Shown: in pieces, positions 22,414 to 30,970 of the stretch | Layout of the letters: every line of letters starts with the position of its first letter | Position numbering within the stretch: position 1 is the stretch's first letter | From: an uncultured Tateyamaria sp. | GTDB taxonomy: Bacteria; Pseudomonadota; Alphaproteobacteria; Rhodobacterales; Rhodobacteraceae | NCBI RefSeq assembly: GCF_947496075.1 | Contig: NZ_CANMBJ010000009.1 | Span: 21,133 to 85,132, forward strand | Reading direction: 5' to 3' | DNA length: 64,000 nucleotides | Notes under the pieces: generated by a model | The model's database searches: none | Told to the model about the DNA's origin: nothing | What the model saw: only the letters and a program-made list of their open reading frames with translations | Made by a program: the position numbers and the translations under genes

Positions 22414-23718
22414 ATGTTCACGCACACAGACCTCGCCCAACTCCAGGCGCAATCCCTCAAAATGCAGGGCTTCATCCGCCAGCAAACCTACTCTCCCGAA
22501 AGCGAAAAAACGCTTCGCCGCTTCTCAAGCTGGGAGGTGGCGGAACTCATCTTCAAGGCCAACCAATCCACCCTGCGCGGTCGCCTCGGCGCTGACCCCT
22601 CTCTGCCCCAGGGCATCGTCGAAGAAGACGGCCGCCAACGCTGGTACACGCTCGAAGAAATCAACGAGTTGCGCCGCCGCATCAAGGTGAACCGCAAATC
22701 GCTCATGCCCCACCGCCCGGCGAACAAGCGCGCGATCCGCGCCGCCATCGCCAATTTCAAAGGGGGCGCGGGCAAGTCCACAACAGCCCTCCACTTCGCT
22801 CACGCCGCCGCTCTCGACGGCTACCGAGTGCTGTGTGTTGACTTCGACCCACAAGCCACGCTCAGCCACTCCATGGGCCTCAGCGACGTTGCCGAGGAAT
22901 ACACCGTCTGGGGCATCATGGCCCGCGATCTGGGGCACGAGACCGACCGTATGAACTCCGCCCTGCGCGGCGCGGAATCAGGCACCGCCCTGCCCCAGCG
23001 CAAACTGCCCGCCGCCATTACCGACATGGGGCTCAACGACCTGCGCGCCAGCGATTTCATAAAGCCCACGAACTGGCCCACCATCGACATCGTGCCCAGC
23101 TGCGCCAACGCGGCCTTTGTCGAATTTGCCTCCGCCCAGTACAGGCACATCAACCCCGAATGGTCCTTCTTCGCCGCCGTCTCGCGCTTCCTCGACCAGA
23201 TCGCGCCTGACACCTACGACCTCATCCTCTTCGATTGCCCGCCCGCCATCGGCTACCAGTCGATGAACGCGGTCTTTGCCGCTGACGTGCTCTACATCCC
23301 CTCCGGCCCTGGCTACTGGGAATACGACTCAACCACGTCTTTCATCGGCCAGCTCTCCGAAGCGCTCGAAGATCTCAGCCGCTTCAACGGCCTTGTCCCC
23401 GCGGGGACAATGACCCTGCCCAAGACCTTCCTTGACCTTCGCTTCCTGCTCACCCGCTACGAACCGGGCAATGAACTCCATCGTGCCATGCAGGGCGCGT
23501 TCCAGAAAGTCTTCGGCGATCGCGTCTGCGAACACCCGATCGAAATGACCCGCGCTGTCGAACAATCCGGGCGGTTCCTCAGCAGTATCTACGAAATGGA
23601 CTACCGCGATATGACCCGCGAAACCTGGCGCCGCGCCCGCGCCTCGTTCGACCGGGCCTATGAAGAATTCAAAACCAACCTGGGAACAGCCTGGGACCAA
23701 TTGGAGGATGAGGCATGA
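22414..23718 (+). CDS. parA: partition ATPase ParA
   Basis: ParA is the ATPase that segregates plasmid copies with ParB and parS. The deviant Walker A motif FKGGAGKST is near residue 119, and Walker B-type DLILFDCPP is near residue 270. An N-terminal DNA-binding region of about 100 residues marks a large (434-residue) ParA. The ATG at 22414 is preferred; an earlier in-frame ATG at 22342 would translate a putative parS site. The gene itself contains one palindrome copy (23394). The stop overlaps parB by ATGA (23715-23718). Confidence 0.92.
   Translation: MFTHTDLAQLQAQSLKMQGFIRQQTYSPESEKTLRRFSSWEVAELIFKANQSTLRGRLGADPSLPQGIVEEDGRQRWYTLEEINELRRRIKVNRKSLMPHRPANKRAIRAAIANFKGGAGKSTTALHFAHAAALDGYRVLCVDFDPQATLSHSMGLSDVAEEYTVWGIMARDLGHETDRMNSALRGAESGTALPQRKLPAAITDMGLNDLRASDFIKPTNWPTIDIVPSCANAAFVEFASAQYRHINPEWSFFAAVSRFLDQIAPDTYDLILFDCPPAIGYQSMNAVFAADVLYIPSGPGYWEYDSTTSFIGQLSEALEDLSRFNGLVPAGTMTLPKTFLDLRFLLTRYEPGNELHRAMQGAFQKVFGDRVCEHPIEMTRAVEQSGRFLSSIYEMDYRDMTRETWRRARASFDRAYEEFKTNLGTAWDQLEDEA
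23394..23409. repeat. 16-bp partition palindrome inside parA
   Basis: A perfect TGTCCCCGCGGGGACA copy is read as VPAGT (within GLVPAGTM) of ParA. It shows the site is tolerated within a coding sequence. Confidence 0.75.
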
Positions 23719-24782
23719 GCAAACGCCGCGTATTCGACATCGACTTCGAACCCGACGCGGGTCCCGGGCCCGAAACTGCACCAGACACCCCTGCCCCGGC
23801 CGCTGAGCAAACGCGGCGTGGCCCTATGGCCGCTGCGATCTCGGAAAACGCTACAGCGCTCAGTGAACGCCATACGGCGGAGGCTGAAATCCGGGCCGAG
23901 AATGATCGCCTTGCACACGAATATATGTCTCTAAAAAGGGACGGAGCCATCGTGGCCCGCGTTCCCCTCGGGGACGTGGCGATGAAAAAACTGACCCGCG
24001 ACCGCAGTACAAACCGCGACCCAGACCTTGAAGAGTTAAAGACCTCGATCCGCGACCTCGGCCTCTCGAATCCGATCCAGGTCGAAGACACCGGCGACGG
24101 CTACGAACTGATCCAAGGCTTCCGCCGCCTTAGCGCCTACAAATCTCTCTACGAGGAAACGGGTGACGACAAATACGCCTCCATCCCCGCCGTCCTCGTG
24201 GCCAAGGGCGAGGCACTCGAAAAACTCTACCGCCGCATGGTCGACGAAAACATGGTGCGGCGAGATATTTCGTTCGCCGAGATGGGCCAGCTTGCCGCCA
24301 GCTATGCCCGGCAAATGGACCTTGAATTGAACGATGCTATCGCCGTTCTTTTTGCATCTGCGGGACGGCAAAAACGTCACTACATAGGCAGTTTCAGTCT
24401 CTTGATGGACAAACTGGGACCCCGCCTGCAGTTCCCCGAAGCGATCCCCCGCGCCCTCGGTCTGAAGCTGATCAAGGCGCTGGAAGAACAACCGCGCGCG
24501 GTCCAACAACTGAACGTCCTACTAGAACACCAGAAACCCACTGATGCGATTGCTGAACTGGCCGTTCTGAACAAGGTTGTGGCCCCCAAGCCCGTCAGCG
24601 AACAAACAGCACCTTCGACCTCCTCCAAGACCACGATCAAACTGAACCGCAAGGCGGGTGCGGTGAAGGTCATCGGCGCCAAGGGCAAGATCGAATTGCA
24701 GATGAACCGCGACTTCGGATCGGTCGACCCCCGCAAGCTTGAAGCCGCAGTGCGCGCCCTTCTCGACCAGCTCGATCTGTAA
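23715..24782 (+). CDS. parB: partition protein ParB
   Basis: ParB is the site-specific DNA-binding (CTPase-family) partner of ParA. The 355-residue protein has the ParB/Srx core around NPIQVEDTGDGYELIQGFRR (the GFRRL box is the CTP-binding motif of the family) and a helix-turn-helix region after RRDISFAEMGQLAASYARQ. The C-terminal segment with the Lys-rich KLNRKAGAVKVIGAKG precedes a likely dimerisation end. It is coupled to parA by a 4-base overlap. Three palindrome copies follow within 140 bases. Confidence 0.92.
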   Translation: MSKRRVFDIDFEPDAGPGPETAPDTPAPAAEQTRRGPMAAAISENATALSERHTAEAEIRAENDRLAHEYMSLKRDGAIVARVPLGDVAMKKLTRDRSTNRDPDLEELKTSIRDLGLSNPIQVEDTGDGYELIQGFRRLSAYKSLYEETGDDKYASIPAVLVAKGEALEKLYRRMVDENMVRRDISFAEMGQLAASYARQMDLELNDAIAVLFASAGRQKRHYIGSFSLLMDKLGPRLQFPEAIPRALGLKLIKALEEQPRAVQQLNVLLEHQKPTDAIAELAVLNKVVAPKPVSEQTAPSTSSKTTIKLNRKAGAVKVIGAKGKIELQMNRDFGSVDPRKLEAAVRALLDQLDL

Positions 24783-24784
24783 TC

Positions 24785-24935
24785 TGTCCCCGCGGGGACA
24801 AACACACAAAGGGAACCGTTTTCCCAACGATGCGTACGCTGCGTTAACCCACCTGTCCCCGCGGGGACAAAACAGAAAGCCCGCCAATTCGGCGGGCTTT
24901 TTTGTTGGTGCCGGCCAACTGTCCCCGCGGGGACA
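24785..24935. repeat. array of three putative parS palindromes
   Basis: Perfect TGTCCCCGCGGGGACA copies start at 24785, 24854 and 24920, spaced 69 and 66 bases, immediately after the parB stop. This noncoding, evenly spaced set is the most likely principal centromere. A terminator lies between the second and third copies. Confidence 0.8.
24876..24904 (+). terminator. terminator after parB
   Basis: AAAGCCCGCC-AATTC-GGCGGGCTTTTTT is a perfect stem with T-tract, and A-tract on the other side. It ends parAB and may also act on bchO, which converges from the right. Confidence 0.88.
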
Positions 24936-24942
24936 GATCCGA

Positions 24943-25815
24943 TTAACCCAACTCTTTTTCGATGATTTCGTTGATCAACCGGGCAAAACCTTCGGGATCT
25001 TCCTCATGAGCAAGATGACCCAATTCGGTAAAGCGATGCAGGGTGGCGTTGCGCATCCGGGATGTCACCTTTTCGGACACCTCGGGCGGCACAGTGGCGT
25101 CCTTGTCGCCGACAATGAAGTGCACAGCCGACGGGTGGTTTGGCAATCTGGCTAGACACGGATCCAAGGCCCATTGCGCCATCATCAACAGTGTCCCATC
25201 CACATGGTTCCGGTCGGCGACCAATTGGCGATATAGCTCGAGGCCATCAGCGTCCAGTTGAGAACCAGTTGAACTGATAAGCGCTTTGATCCGGTCCGGT
25301 CGATTGGACGCGCCCGAAAACAGGGATGCTGTGAATGGCACTGCTGCTAGCACCTTGGCCATCATGGGAAAGACAAGCCCAGCAAGACCAGTGAACTGTG
25401 CCAATGCGGCATTAATCCCAATGACCAAGGGCGCTTGTCCCCGCGGGGACAGATCGCTTTCGGCGAGCCTCAAAGCAACGGCTGCGCCCGCGGAATGGCC
25501 AATGATGACATCGGGGATCCAGCCTTCTTGGTCGCACAGTTTGGCAATGTCTTCAGCCATCTGCTCAAGTCCGCTGCGATGTCGTGCACCAAGCTGGGTG
25601 AATCCCTGTCCTGGCAGGTCCAGAGCGACGATGTGATGACTCTGTGCGAGTATGGGTATGAGGTCGGCATAGGAGTGGGTCGATCCCCCGGCACCGTGCA
25701 GCATCAGCAGTGTTTTGCCCGCACCTGTTTCCTGGATATGCCAACGATGCACGGGTCCTTGTTCCCGCCGGGACAGTTCGGAATTGGGCCATGTGTGAAT
25801 TTGCGCCCAGTCCAT
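24943..25815 (-). CDS. bchO: BchO, alpha/beta hydrolase of the photosynthesis cluster
   Basis: BchO is a conserved PGC alpha/beta hydrolase thought to act as a magnesium chelatase accessory protein; its reaction is unknown. The 290-residue product shows the nucleophile elbow GHSAGA near residue 106, an oxyanion region LHGAGGSTHS, and a late His in ELGHLAHEED. It is the third gene of the minus-strand bchI-bchD-bchO order. A perfect 16-bp plasmid palindrome (25436) is read in frame as SPRGQ about 20 residues after the nucleophile. A degenerate copy (25760) lies near the N-terminus. Confidence 0.88.
   Translation of the reverse strand: MDWAQIHTWPNSELSRREQGPVHRWHIQETGAGKTLLMLHGAGGSTHSYADLIPILAQSHHIVALDLPGQGFTQLGARHRSGLEQMAEDIAKLCDQEGWIPDVIIGHSAGAAVALRLAESDLSPRGQAPLVIGINAALAQFTGLAGLVFPMMAKVLAAVPFTASLFSGASNRPDRIKALISSTGSQLDADGLELYRQLVADRNHVDGTLLMMAQWALDPCLARLPNHPSAVHFIVGDKDATVPPEVSEKVTSRMRNATLHRFTELGHLAHEEDPEGFARLINEIIEKELG
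25436..25451. repeat. 16-bp partition palindrome inside bchO
   Basis: A perfect TGTCCCCGCGGGGACA copy encodes SPRGQ in BchO. A two-mismatch relative, TGTTCCCGCCGGGACA, is at 25760-25775 in the same gene. Confidence 0.75.
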
Positions 25816-25818
25816 GTT

Positions 25819-27462
25819 TTAGCTGTCCAAAGCCGCTTGCACCGCGCCGCTTAGCCGCTGCGCGTCAGCGCGCGGGAGGGCAACGTAGGGAGCGTCCAAA
25901 GTGCGGCTCAGATCCTTCAGAGCGGGTTGAGGGCGGTTGGACATGTCGATCACCAAAGCAGCCGTTCCCGAGCCGCGCAAGGCCCTCGCCATCGTGGTCG
26001 CGTCTTGCGCGGCCTGCGCCCGGTTTGCTTGGCCGTCGAGCGCGATATTTGCGCGTCCGTCAGTGATCAAAATGACGGTCGGTGTCAGTCCTCTGGCACC
26101 GCTTTGCTGCGCGAGCAGGAGGGCGTGTTGCAGGCCGGAGGCAAGGGGGGTGCCGCCTCCGCCGGGAAGGGCAGAGAGCCGCCGTTTGGTCTGGACCAGG
26201 GAACGGGTGGGGGGCAGCAGGGTTTCAGCCTCGGTACCCCTGAATGAGATGAGCGCGACGTGGTCGCGGCTGGCATAGGCGTCGGCGAGCAGGAGTTCGA
26301 TGGCACCTTTGGCCTCGCCCAGTCTGGACACGGCGGCTGAGCCGGACGCGTCCACCGCGAAGATCAGGAGGCGGTCGGATTGTTCGGCGTAGCGTTTTAG
26401 GCGGATGTCGGAGGGGCGGATGAGGAGGCCCGAGCGGTTGGGCTGCTGTTGGCGGCGCAGGGGCTGCCACGGGGCGGCGGCGCGCAGCGTGGCAACCAGG
26501 TCGATGCGGGAGGTGCCGTCGAGCCGTCCGGGGCGCGAGGGTAGGGGGCGGCCGCGGCGGTTGCTGCTGCGTTTTTGACCGGCGCCAGCACCGCCGGATG
26601 TGCGGTTTGTCCCCGCGGGGACAAGTCCGTTCAGGAGGTCTGCTGGGAGCAGGGATTTGATGGTTTCGACCAGCATATCTGTGTCCGGGAATGCGTCGTT
26701 TTCCTGGTTGTCCCCGCGGGGACAGTCATCACTTGAAGGTGGGGGAGGGGAGCTTTCCTGGTCCTCCATGTCCTCTGGGATCGTGGTTGCGCGGTGCGGA
26801 TAAACGAGAGTTGCGGCAACCTCGACGTCGGCGTCTGTAAGGTGCGCTCGGCCCATGTATTGCGCGTGGGCGCGCGCGGTGCGCAGGGCGAGGGTGGGAG
26901 CCCTGAGGGATGCGATGCCGAAGCGAGTGGCGAGCAGGGTGAGCTGCAAGATCGCGTCTGCCGTTTTTACCGCTGTCCCCGCGGGGACAGATTGGGGTGT
27001 CCCCGCGGGGACAGCTGGTTTTCGCCCCTCGGGCGAGAGATGGAAGGCGCAACGATCGGCGAGCGGATCGGGGGTGCGTTCGTCGGGTTCGATCCCTTCG
27101 TCCAGGAGCAAAAAGCCCTGTGTTAGAGACTGATCGGTGAGTTGAGAGAGTTTGGCTGCGAGGGCTGGCGGGCAGCGTTCGGCCATAGGGAGTTGAGCTA
27201 TGCAAGGCGCGCTAAAAAATGATTTATTTTCAATGACTTGAGAAAATGATAGCGTGGCGCTTAGGTCGATACCGCCAAAGAGTTGTTCGTCTGAGATGGT
27301 GACGGGCAGTTTGCGGATGGGCAGGGAAGGGGTGAAGCCTGCGAGTAGCGCGTCGCGGTCGGGGCTGGCGCGCATGCGTATGACCGCGCCGCCAAGGCCT
27401 GCGGGGTCGAGGGCCAGGAGGCGCAGGGCGAGGGCCGCGTTATGCCAGCTTTCCGCTGTCAT
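25819..27462 (-). CDS. bchD: magnesium chelatase subunit D (BchD)
   Basis: BchD is the AAA-like/von Willebrand A platform subunit of Mg-chelatase. The 547-residue protein has a degenerate AAA N-terminal half, a proline/acid-rich linker (residues about 230-290), and a C-terminal vWA domain with MIDAS motif DASGS near residue 377 and TDGRAN later. Four perfect copies of the plasmid palindrome lie in the gene (26608, 26709, 26974, 26998), read as VPAGT, CPRGD, VPAGT and VPAGT in poorly conserved segments. The bchI-bchD gap contains three small palindromes. Confidence 0.93.
   Translation of the reverse strand: MTAESWHNAALALRLLALDPAGLGGAVIRMRASPDRDALLAGFTPSLPIRKLPVTISDEQLFGGIDLSATLSFSQVIENKSFFSAPCIAQLPMAERCPPALAAKLSQLTDQSLTQGFLLLDEGIEPDERTPDPLADRCAFHLSPEGRKPAVPAGTPQSVPAGTAVKTADAILQLTLLATRFGIASLRAPTLALRTARAHAQYMGRAHLTDADVEVAATLVYPHRATTIPEDMEDQESSPPPPSSDDCPRGDNQENDAFPDTDMLVETIKSLLPADLLNGLVPAGTNRTSGGAGAGQKRSSNRRGRPLPSRPGRLDGTSRIDLVATLRAAAPWQPLRRQQQPNRSGLLIRPSDIRLKRYAEQSDRLLIFAVDASGSAAVSRLGEAKGAIELLLADAYASRDHVALISFRGTEAETLLPPTRSLVQTKRRLSALPGGGGTPLASGLQHALLLAQQSGARGLTPTVILITDGRANIALDGQANRAQAAQDATTMARALRGSGTAALVIDMSNRPQPALKDLSRTLDAPYVALPRADAQRLSGAVQAALDS
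26608..26623. repeat. 16-bp partition palindrome inside bchD (1)
   Basis: A perfect copy is read as VPAGT in the linker between the AAA-like and vWA domains of BchD. Confidence 0.75.
26709..26724. repeat. 16-bp partition palindrome inside bchD (2)
   Basis: A perfect copy is read in a different frame, as CPRGD, in the proline/serine-rich linker of BchD. Confidence 0.75.
26974..27013. repeat. paired 16-bp partition palindromes inside bchD (3 and 4)
   Basis: Two perfect copies (26974-26989 and 26998-27013) lie 24 bases apart, start to start, and encode VPAGT-PQS-VPAGT in frame. Confidence 0.78.
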
Positions 27463-27476
27463 TGCGTGCTGCCTTT

Positions 27477-27621
27477 GGCGGACGACACGTCCGCCTTACA
27501 CGTGGGGGGTGATGCGGTTAAGCGGTGCACGCTGTGGGATAAGTGGTTTGGCGGGGTGAACCCCGCCCTACGGGATGATGCAAGGGCAGTGCGCAATCGT
27601 AAGGCGGACGTGCCGTCCGCC
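27477..27621. repeat. three small palindromes in the bchI-bchD gap
   Basis: Hairpins are GGCGGACG-ACA-CGTCCGCC plus TTAC (27477-27499), GGCGGGG-TGAA-CCCCGCC (27550-27567) and GTAA plus GGCGGACG-TGC-CGTCCGCC (27599-27621). The outer two are inverted copies of the GTAAGGCG element family. Together they fill the 166-base gap between two subunits of one enzyme, usually adjacent. Confidence 0.7.
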
Positions 27622-27628
27622 GCGCCCG

Positions 27629-28636
27629 TCATGCCAGCACAGCGTCGACCGTGCGGGTGACGCGGGTGGTGCTGCCGGCTTCGTCCAGCGGATCGCGGCG
27701 CAACCGGTGGGACAGGGCGACGGGCGCAATGCGCTTGAGGTGGTCACGGGTGAGCACCTTTTTCTTGTCGAAGGCTGCCAGGGCGCGGGCGGCGCGCAGG
27801 AGCGTCAACTCGCCGCGCAACCCGTCGCTGCCGAGTGCGATGCACAGTTCTGCGCAATCGTGTAGGATGGCGTCAGGCGTTTCGATCTGCGGCAGGAGCT
27901 TGCGGGCGCCGAGGATCTTGCGTCGGATCTTGGCGTCTTCCTTGGTGTAGGTCTCCATGAAAGCATCGAAGTCCGACTCAAAGGCGTCGCGGCGTTTGAT
28001 GACTTCGATCCTTTGGGCCACATCATTGGGGCTGCGCACTTCGACCGACAGACCGAAACGGTCGAGCAGTTGGGGCCGCAATTCGCCTTCCTCAGGGTTG
28101 CCGGAACCCACCAGCACAAAGCGGGCAGGGTGGCGGATGCTGAGCCCCTCACGCTCGACCACGTTTTCGCCGGACTGGGCGACGTCGAGCAGGAGGTCAA
28201 CGATGTGGTCTTCGAGCAGGTTGACCTCGTCAATGTAGAGGTAACCGCGGTTGGCACGGGCCAGCAGGCCGGGTTCAAAGGCTTTTTCGCCCCGTGTGAG
28301 GGCACGTTCGATGTCGAGTGCGCCTACCACGCGGTCCTCGGTTGCGCCGAGGGGCAGGTCGATGACCGGAGTAGGGACCTTACGGGTTCTTTTTGTCTCT
28401 ACATTGGCCCAATCGGGGCAGTCTGCGTGCGTTTCAGCGTTGATCGGGCAGCCCTGCACCGCGGTGATCGGGGGCAAGAGGGCGGCGAGGGCCCGCACAG
28501 CGGTGGATTTGCCCGTGCCCCGATCCCCAAACACCAAAACGCCGCCAATGCCGGGGTCGATGGCCGTGAGGATCATGGCCCGTTTCATGTCGTCCTGGCC
28601 GACAATAGCGGAGAAGGGGAAGGGCGTTTTCGTCAT
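27629..28636 (-). CDS. bchI: magnesium chelatase ATPase subunit I (BchI)
   Basis: BchI is the AAA+ ATPase motor of Mg-chelatase. Walker [10 protein letters not shown] is near residue 39 and Walker [10 protein letters not shown] near residue 140. A conserved arginine-finger/sensor region follows ([19 protein letters not shown]). The ATG at 28636 overlaps the crtA stop by ATGA and gives 335 residues, the family size; an in-frame ATG at 28681 lies inside crtA and was not used. It is transcribed with crtA upstream and bchD, bchO downstream. Confidence 0.95.
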   Translation of the reverse strand: MTKTPFPFSAIVGQDDMKRAMILTAIDPGIGGVLVFGDRGTGKSTAVRALAALLPPITAVQGCPINAETHADCPDWANVETKRTRKVPTPVIDLPLGATEDRVVGALDIERALTRGEKAFEPGLLARANRGYLYIDEVNLLEDHIVDLLLDVAQSGENVVEREGLSIRHPARFVLVGSGNPEEGELRPQLLDRFGLSVEVRSPNDVAQRIEVIKRRDAFESDFDAFMETYTKEDAKIRRKILGARKLLPQIETPDAILHDCAELCIALGSDGLRGELTLLRAARALAAFDKKKVLTRDHLKRIAPVALSHRLRRDPLDEAGSTTRVTRTVDAVLA

Positions 28637-29346
28637 GCTGCGGTCAGATCCAGTTGGGCGAGCGGGCTGGTGCCACCCCATGTGCCGCTGTCGCCAAGGA
28701 TGGCGAAACGGGCGTAAAGCTCTTCGCGAAACCAGGCGCCATCGCGGACGGCCCGGATTGCTTCGGCGTGGGGGCCGTTTGTGCGGGCGAATTGGGCCAT
28801 TTCCTGCGGCCCGGGCCAGATGGAGAACGTGACCTGGTGGAGCATGGGGACTTCGCCAATCCCGATCTTGAACACCACGTTGGGGTCACTGCCGATCATG
28901 GCCGAGATGTCAGGGACGCGGCCCCAGAATTTGGTGAGGATACCGGGTTTGATCGTGGCGCGTGTGAGGGCGGCCAGTGGGCCTGTTTCAGGCTCTGATA
29001 CAGGGGAAAACGGCATTCGACCGCTCCATGCGCCGCGGGCAGAGGTGGGGGCCAGAAAGACGGTCCAATCTTCGGAGGCACGGGCGCGGTAGCGTTGGAA
29101 AATGCGGGTATGTGCCACGCGTTGTCGCGCCGTGTCTTCGTCCGGCCAGGTGCAGAGGATGGCATAGACGGCGGTGTTGGGCACAGGCGTGAACCCTTCG
29201 CCCGTGCCGGAGCCGCAGAGTTTCCAGAACCCGAGATCGGGGACGCGCGACATGGCCAGACGGGCGCCGCCCATCATGGTCAGCGCCCATGCCCGGTCGC
29301 GCCACCGCGGAAAACGGAAGAAGGATATGGTTGTTGTCTGGTCCAT
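28633..29346 (-). CDS. crtA: spheroidene monooxygenase CrtA
   Basis: CrtA inserts the C-2 keto group into spheroidene to give spheroidenone under aerobic conditions, which supports red, oxic-grown pigmentation. The product is about 237 residues from the ATG at 29346 (ATGGACCAGACAACA). An in-frame ATG at 29379 would add 11 Cys-rich residues not expected in the family. Typical segments are [14 protein letters not shown] and [10 protein letters not shown]. It is divergent from crtI across a short promoter region with a PpsR-type site. Confidence 0.9.
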   Translation of the reverse strand: MDQTTTISFFRFPRWRDRAWALTMMGGARLAMSRVPDLGFWKLCGSGTGEGFTPVPNTAVYAILCTWPDEDTARQRVAHTRIFQRYRARASEDWTVFLAPTSARGAWSGRMPFSPVSEPETGPLAALTRATIKPGILTKFWGRVPDISAMIGSDPNVVFKIGIGEVPMLHQVTFSIWPGPQEMAQFARTNGPHAEAIRAVRDGAWFREELYARFAILGDSGTWGGTSPLAQLDLTAA

Positions 29347-29405
29347 CAATTCGCACTGGCAGCGTGCCCATTGGCACATGATTTAGCCTATCGGTGGAAA
29401 AGAAA

Positions 29406-29434
29406 TTGTCAACTAAACTAGACACTCGTATTGT
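29406..29434 (+). promoter_or_regulatory. crtI promoter with overlapping PpsR/CrtJ-type site
   Basis: TTGTCA (-35, 29406-29411) and TATTGT (-10, 29429-29434) are separated by 17 bases. The dyad TGT-N12-ACA at 29407-29424, matching the PpsR/CrtJ consensus, covers the -35 and spacer. Binding there would block crtI and possibly the divergent crtA. Confidence 0.7.
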
Positions 29435-29443
29435 TTTGGAGAG

Positions 29444-30970
29444 ATGACACGCCTTGATCCCATCGAATCGAAGACCCGTGCGGGCAACCGCGCCATCGTC
29501 ATTGGTGCGGGTCTGGGTGGGTTGGCAGCGGCCATGCGCCTTGGGGCCAAGGGCTATGCCGTCACTGTCGTTGACAAGCTGGATGTGCCGGGGGGCCGTG
29601 GATCGGCGATTTGGCAAGACGGGCATCGCTTTGATCTGGGCCCCACCATTGTGACCGTGCCGCAGCTTTATCGCGAGTTGTGGGCTGCGTGTGGTCGGCG
29701 GTTTGATGATGATGTGGAGCTGCGGTCTTTGGACCCATTCTATGAGATCCGCTGGCCGGATGGCACCAAGTTCGTGGCCCAGCATGACACCGATGCCATG
29801 CGGGAAGAGGTGGCGAAGATCGAGCCGCGCGACGTGGCGGGCTTTGATGCATTCCTGCGCGACAGTGCCAAGCGGTACTGGTTTGGCTTCGAGGATCTGG
29901 GCCGGCGGTCAATGCACCAGCTGTGGGAGTTGGTGAAGGTGTTGCCCACCTTCGGGATGCTGCGGGCTGATCGCTCTGTCTATGCCCATGCGGCGCGCCG
30001 GTTCCGCAATGAAAAGCTGCGCATGGCGTTTTCCTTTCACCCGCTTTTTATCGGGGGTGACCCGACCCATGTGACCAGCATGTATATTCTGGTGAGCTAT
30101 CTCGAGAAGGAATTTGGCGTGCATTACGCCATGGGTGGGTTGGCCGGGATGGCCCGGAAGATGGCCGATGTGATCGAGGATCAGGGCGGTACGCTGCTGA
30201 TGGACACTGTGGTTGACGAGATTGTCGTCGATGACGGGCGTGTGCGGGGCGTGCGGTTGGAGTCGGGGCTGGAATTGGGCGCCGATGTGGTTGTGTCCAA
30301 TGCCGATGCCGGGCACACCTATGATCGGTTGATGCGGCAGGTGCCGAAGAAGCGGTGGACGCCCGCCAAGCTGAAGCGCACGCGCTATTCGATGAGCCTG
30401 TTTGTCTGGTATTTCGGGACGAAGGGCACGCGGGGGCAGTGGGGCGATGTGGGGCATCACACCATCCTGAACGGGCCGCGCTATACTGGCTTGCTGAAGG
30501 ACATTTTCATCAAGGGCAAGCTGGCGGATGACATGAGCCTTTATGTGCATCGTCCGTCCGTTACCGATCCATCTGTTGCACCCGAAGAGGATGATACGTT
30601 TTACGTTCTCAGCCCTGTGCCGCATCTGGGTCATGGCGGTGTGGATTGGGCGACGGAGGCGGAGGCGTATAAGGCCAAGGTGTTGGCCGTGTTGGAAGAT
30701 CATCTTTTGCCTGGGTTAGGGTCGAAAATCAGCACCGAACAGGTGTTCACGCCCGAGACCTTCCGTGATCGGTATCTGTCGCCGCACGGGTCCGGTTTTT
30801 CCATTGAGCCGCGGATTCTGCAGTCGGCCTGGTTTCGACCTCACAATGTGAGTGAAGAGGCTGAGGGGTTGTATCTGGTGGGGGCGGGGACCCATCCCGG
30901 TGCGGGCGTGCCGGGGGTGATTTCAACGGCGGAGGTTCTGGCGCAATTGGTGCCGGATGCGGTGACATGA
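29444..30970 (+). CDS. crtI: phytoene desaturase CrtI
   Basis: CrtI introduces three or four double bonds into phytoene to give neurosporene or lycopene. The 508-residue flavoprotein has the N-terminal dinucleotide-binding GAGLGGLAAA (residues 21-30) and the C-terminal carotenoid-desaturase signature YLVGAGTHPGAGVPG. GGAGAG precedes the ATG. The stop overlaps the crtB start (ATGA at 30967-30970). It is paralogous to CrtD (35.8-37.3 kb). Confidence 0.95.
   Translation: MTRLDPIESKTRAGNRAIVIGAGLGGLAAAMRLGAKGYAVTVVDKLDVPGGRGSAIWQDGHRFDLGPTIVTVPQLYRELWAACGRRFDDDVELRSLDPFYEIRWPDGTKFVAQHDTDAMREEVAKIEPRDVAGFDAFLRDSAKRYWFGFEDLGRRSMHQLWELVKVLPTFGMLRADRSVYAHAARRFRNEKLRMAFSFHPLFIGGDPTHVTSMYILVSYLEKEFGVHYAMGGLAGMARKMADVIEDQGGTLLMDTVVDEIVVDDGRVRGVRLESGLELGADVVVSNADAGHTYDRLMRQVPKKRWTPAKLKRTRYSMSLFVWYFGTKGTRGQWGDVGHHTILNGPRYTGLLKDIFIKGKLADDMSLYVHRPSVTDPSVAPEEDDTFYVLSPVPHLGHGGVDWATEAEAYKAKVLAVLEDHLLPGLGSKISTEQVFTPETFRDRYLSPHGSGFSIEPRILQSAWFRPHNVSEEAEGLYLVGAGTHPGAGVPGVISTAEVLAQLVPDAVT

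Noticed and set aside
23961..23976. GTTCCCCTCGGGGACG in parB as another partition site
   Set aside because: It differs from the 16-mer at several positions; kept only as a possible degenerate relative.
24785..24935. 16-bp palindromes as terminators
   Set aside because: They have no loop or T-tract and recur in coding regions; a separate real terminator lies among them.
16441..24942. Insertion sequence or integrase responsible for placing the replicon in the PGC
   Set aside because: No transposase, integrase or terminal inverted repeats were found around the module.
22278..27013. Palindrome array as a CRISPR
   Set aside because: Spacing is irregular, the unit is only 16 bp, several copies are in coding sequence and no cas genes are present.
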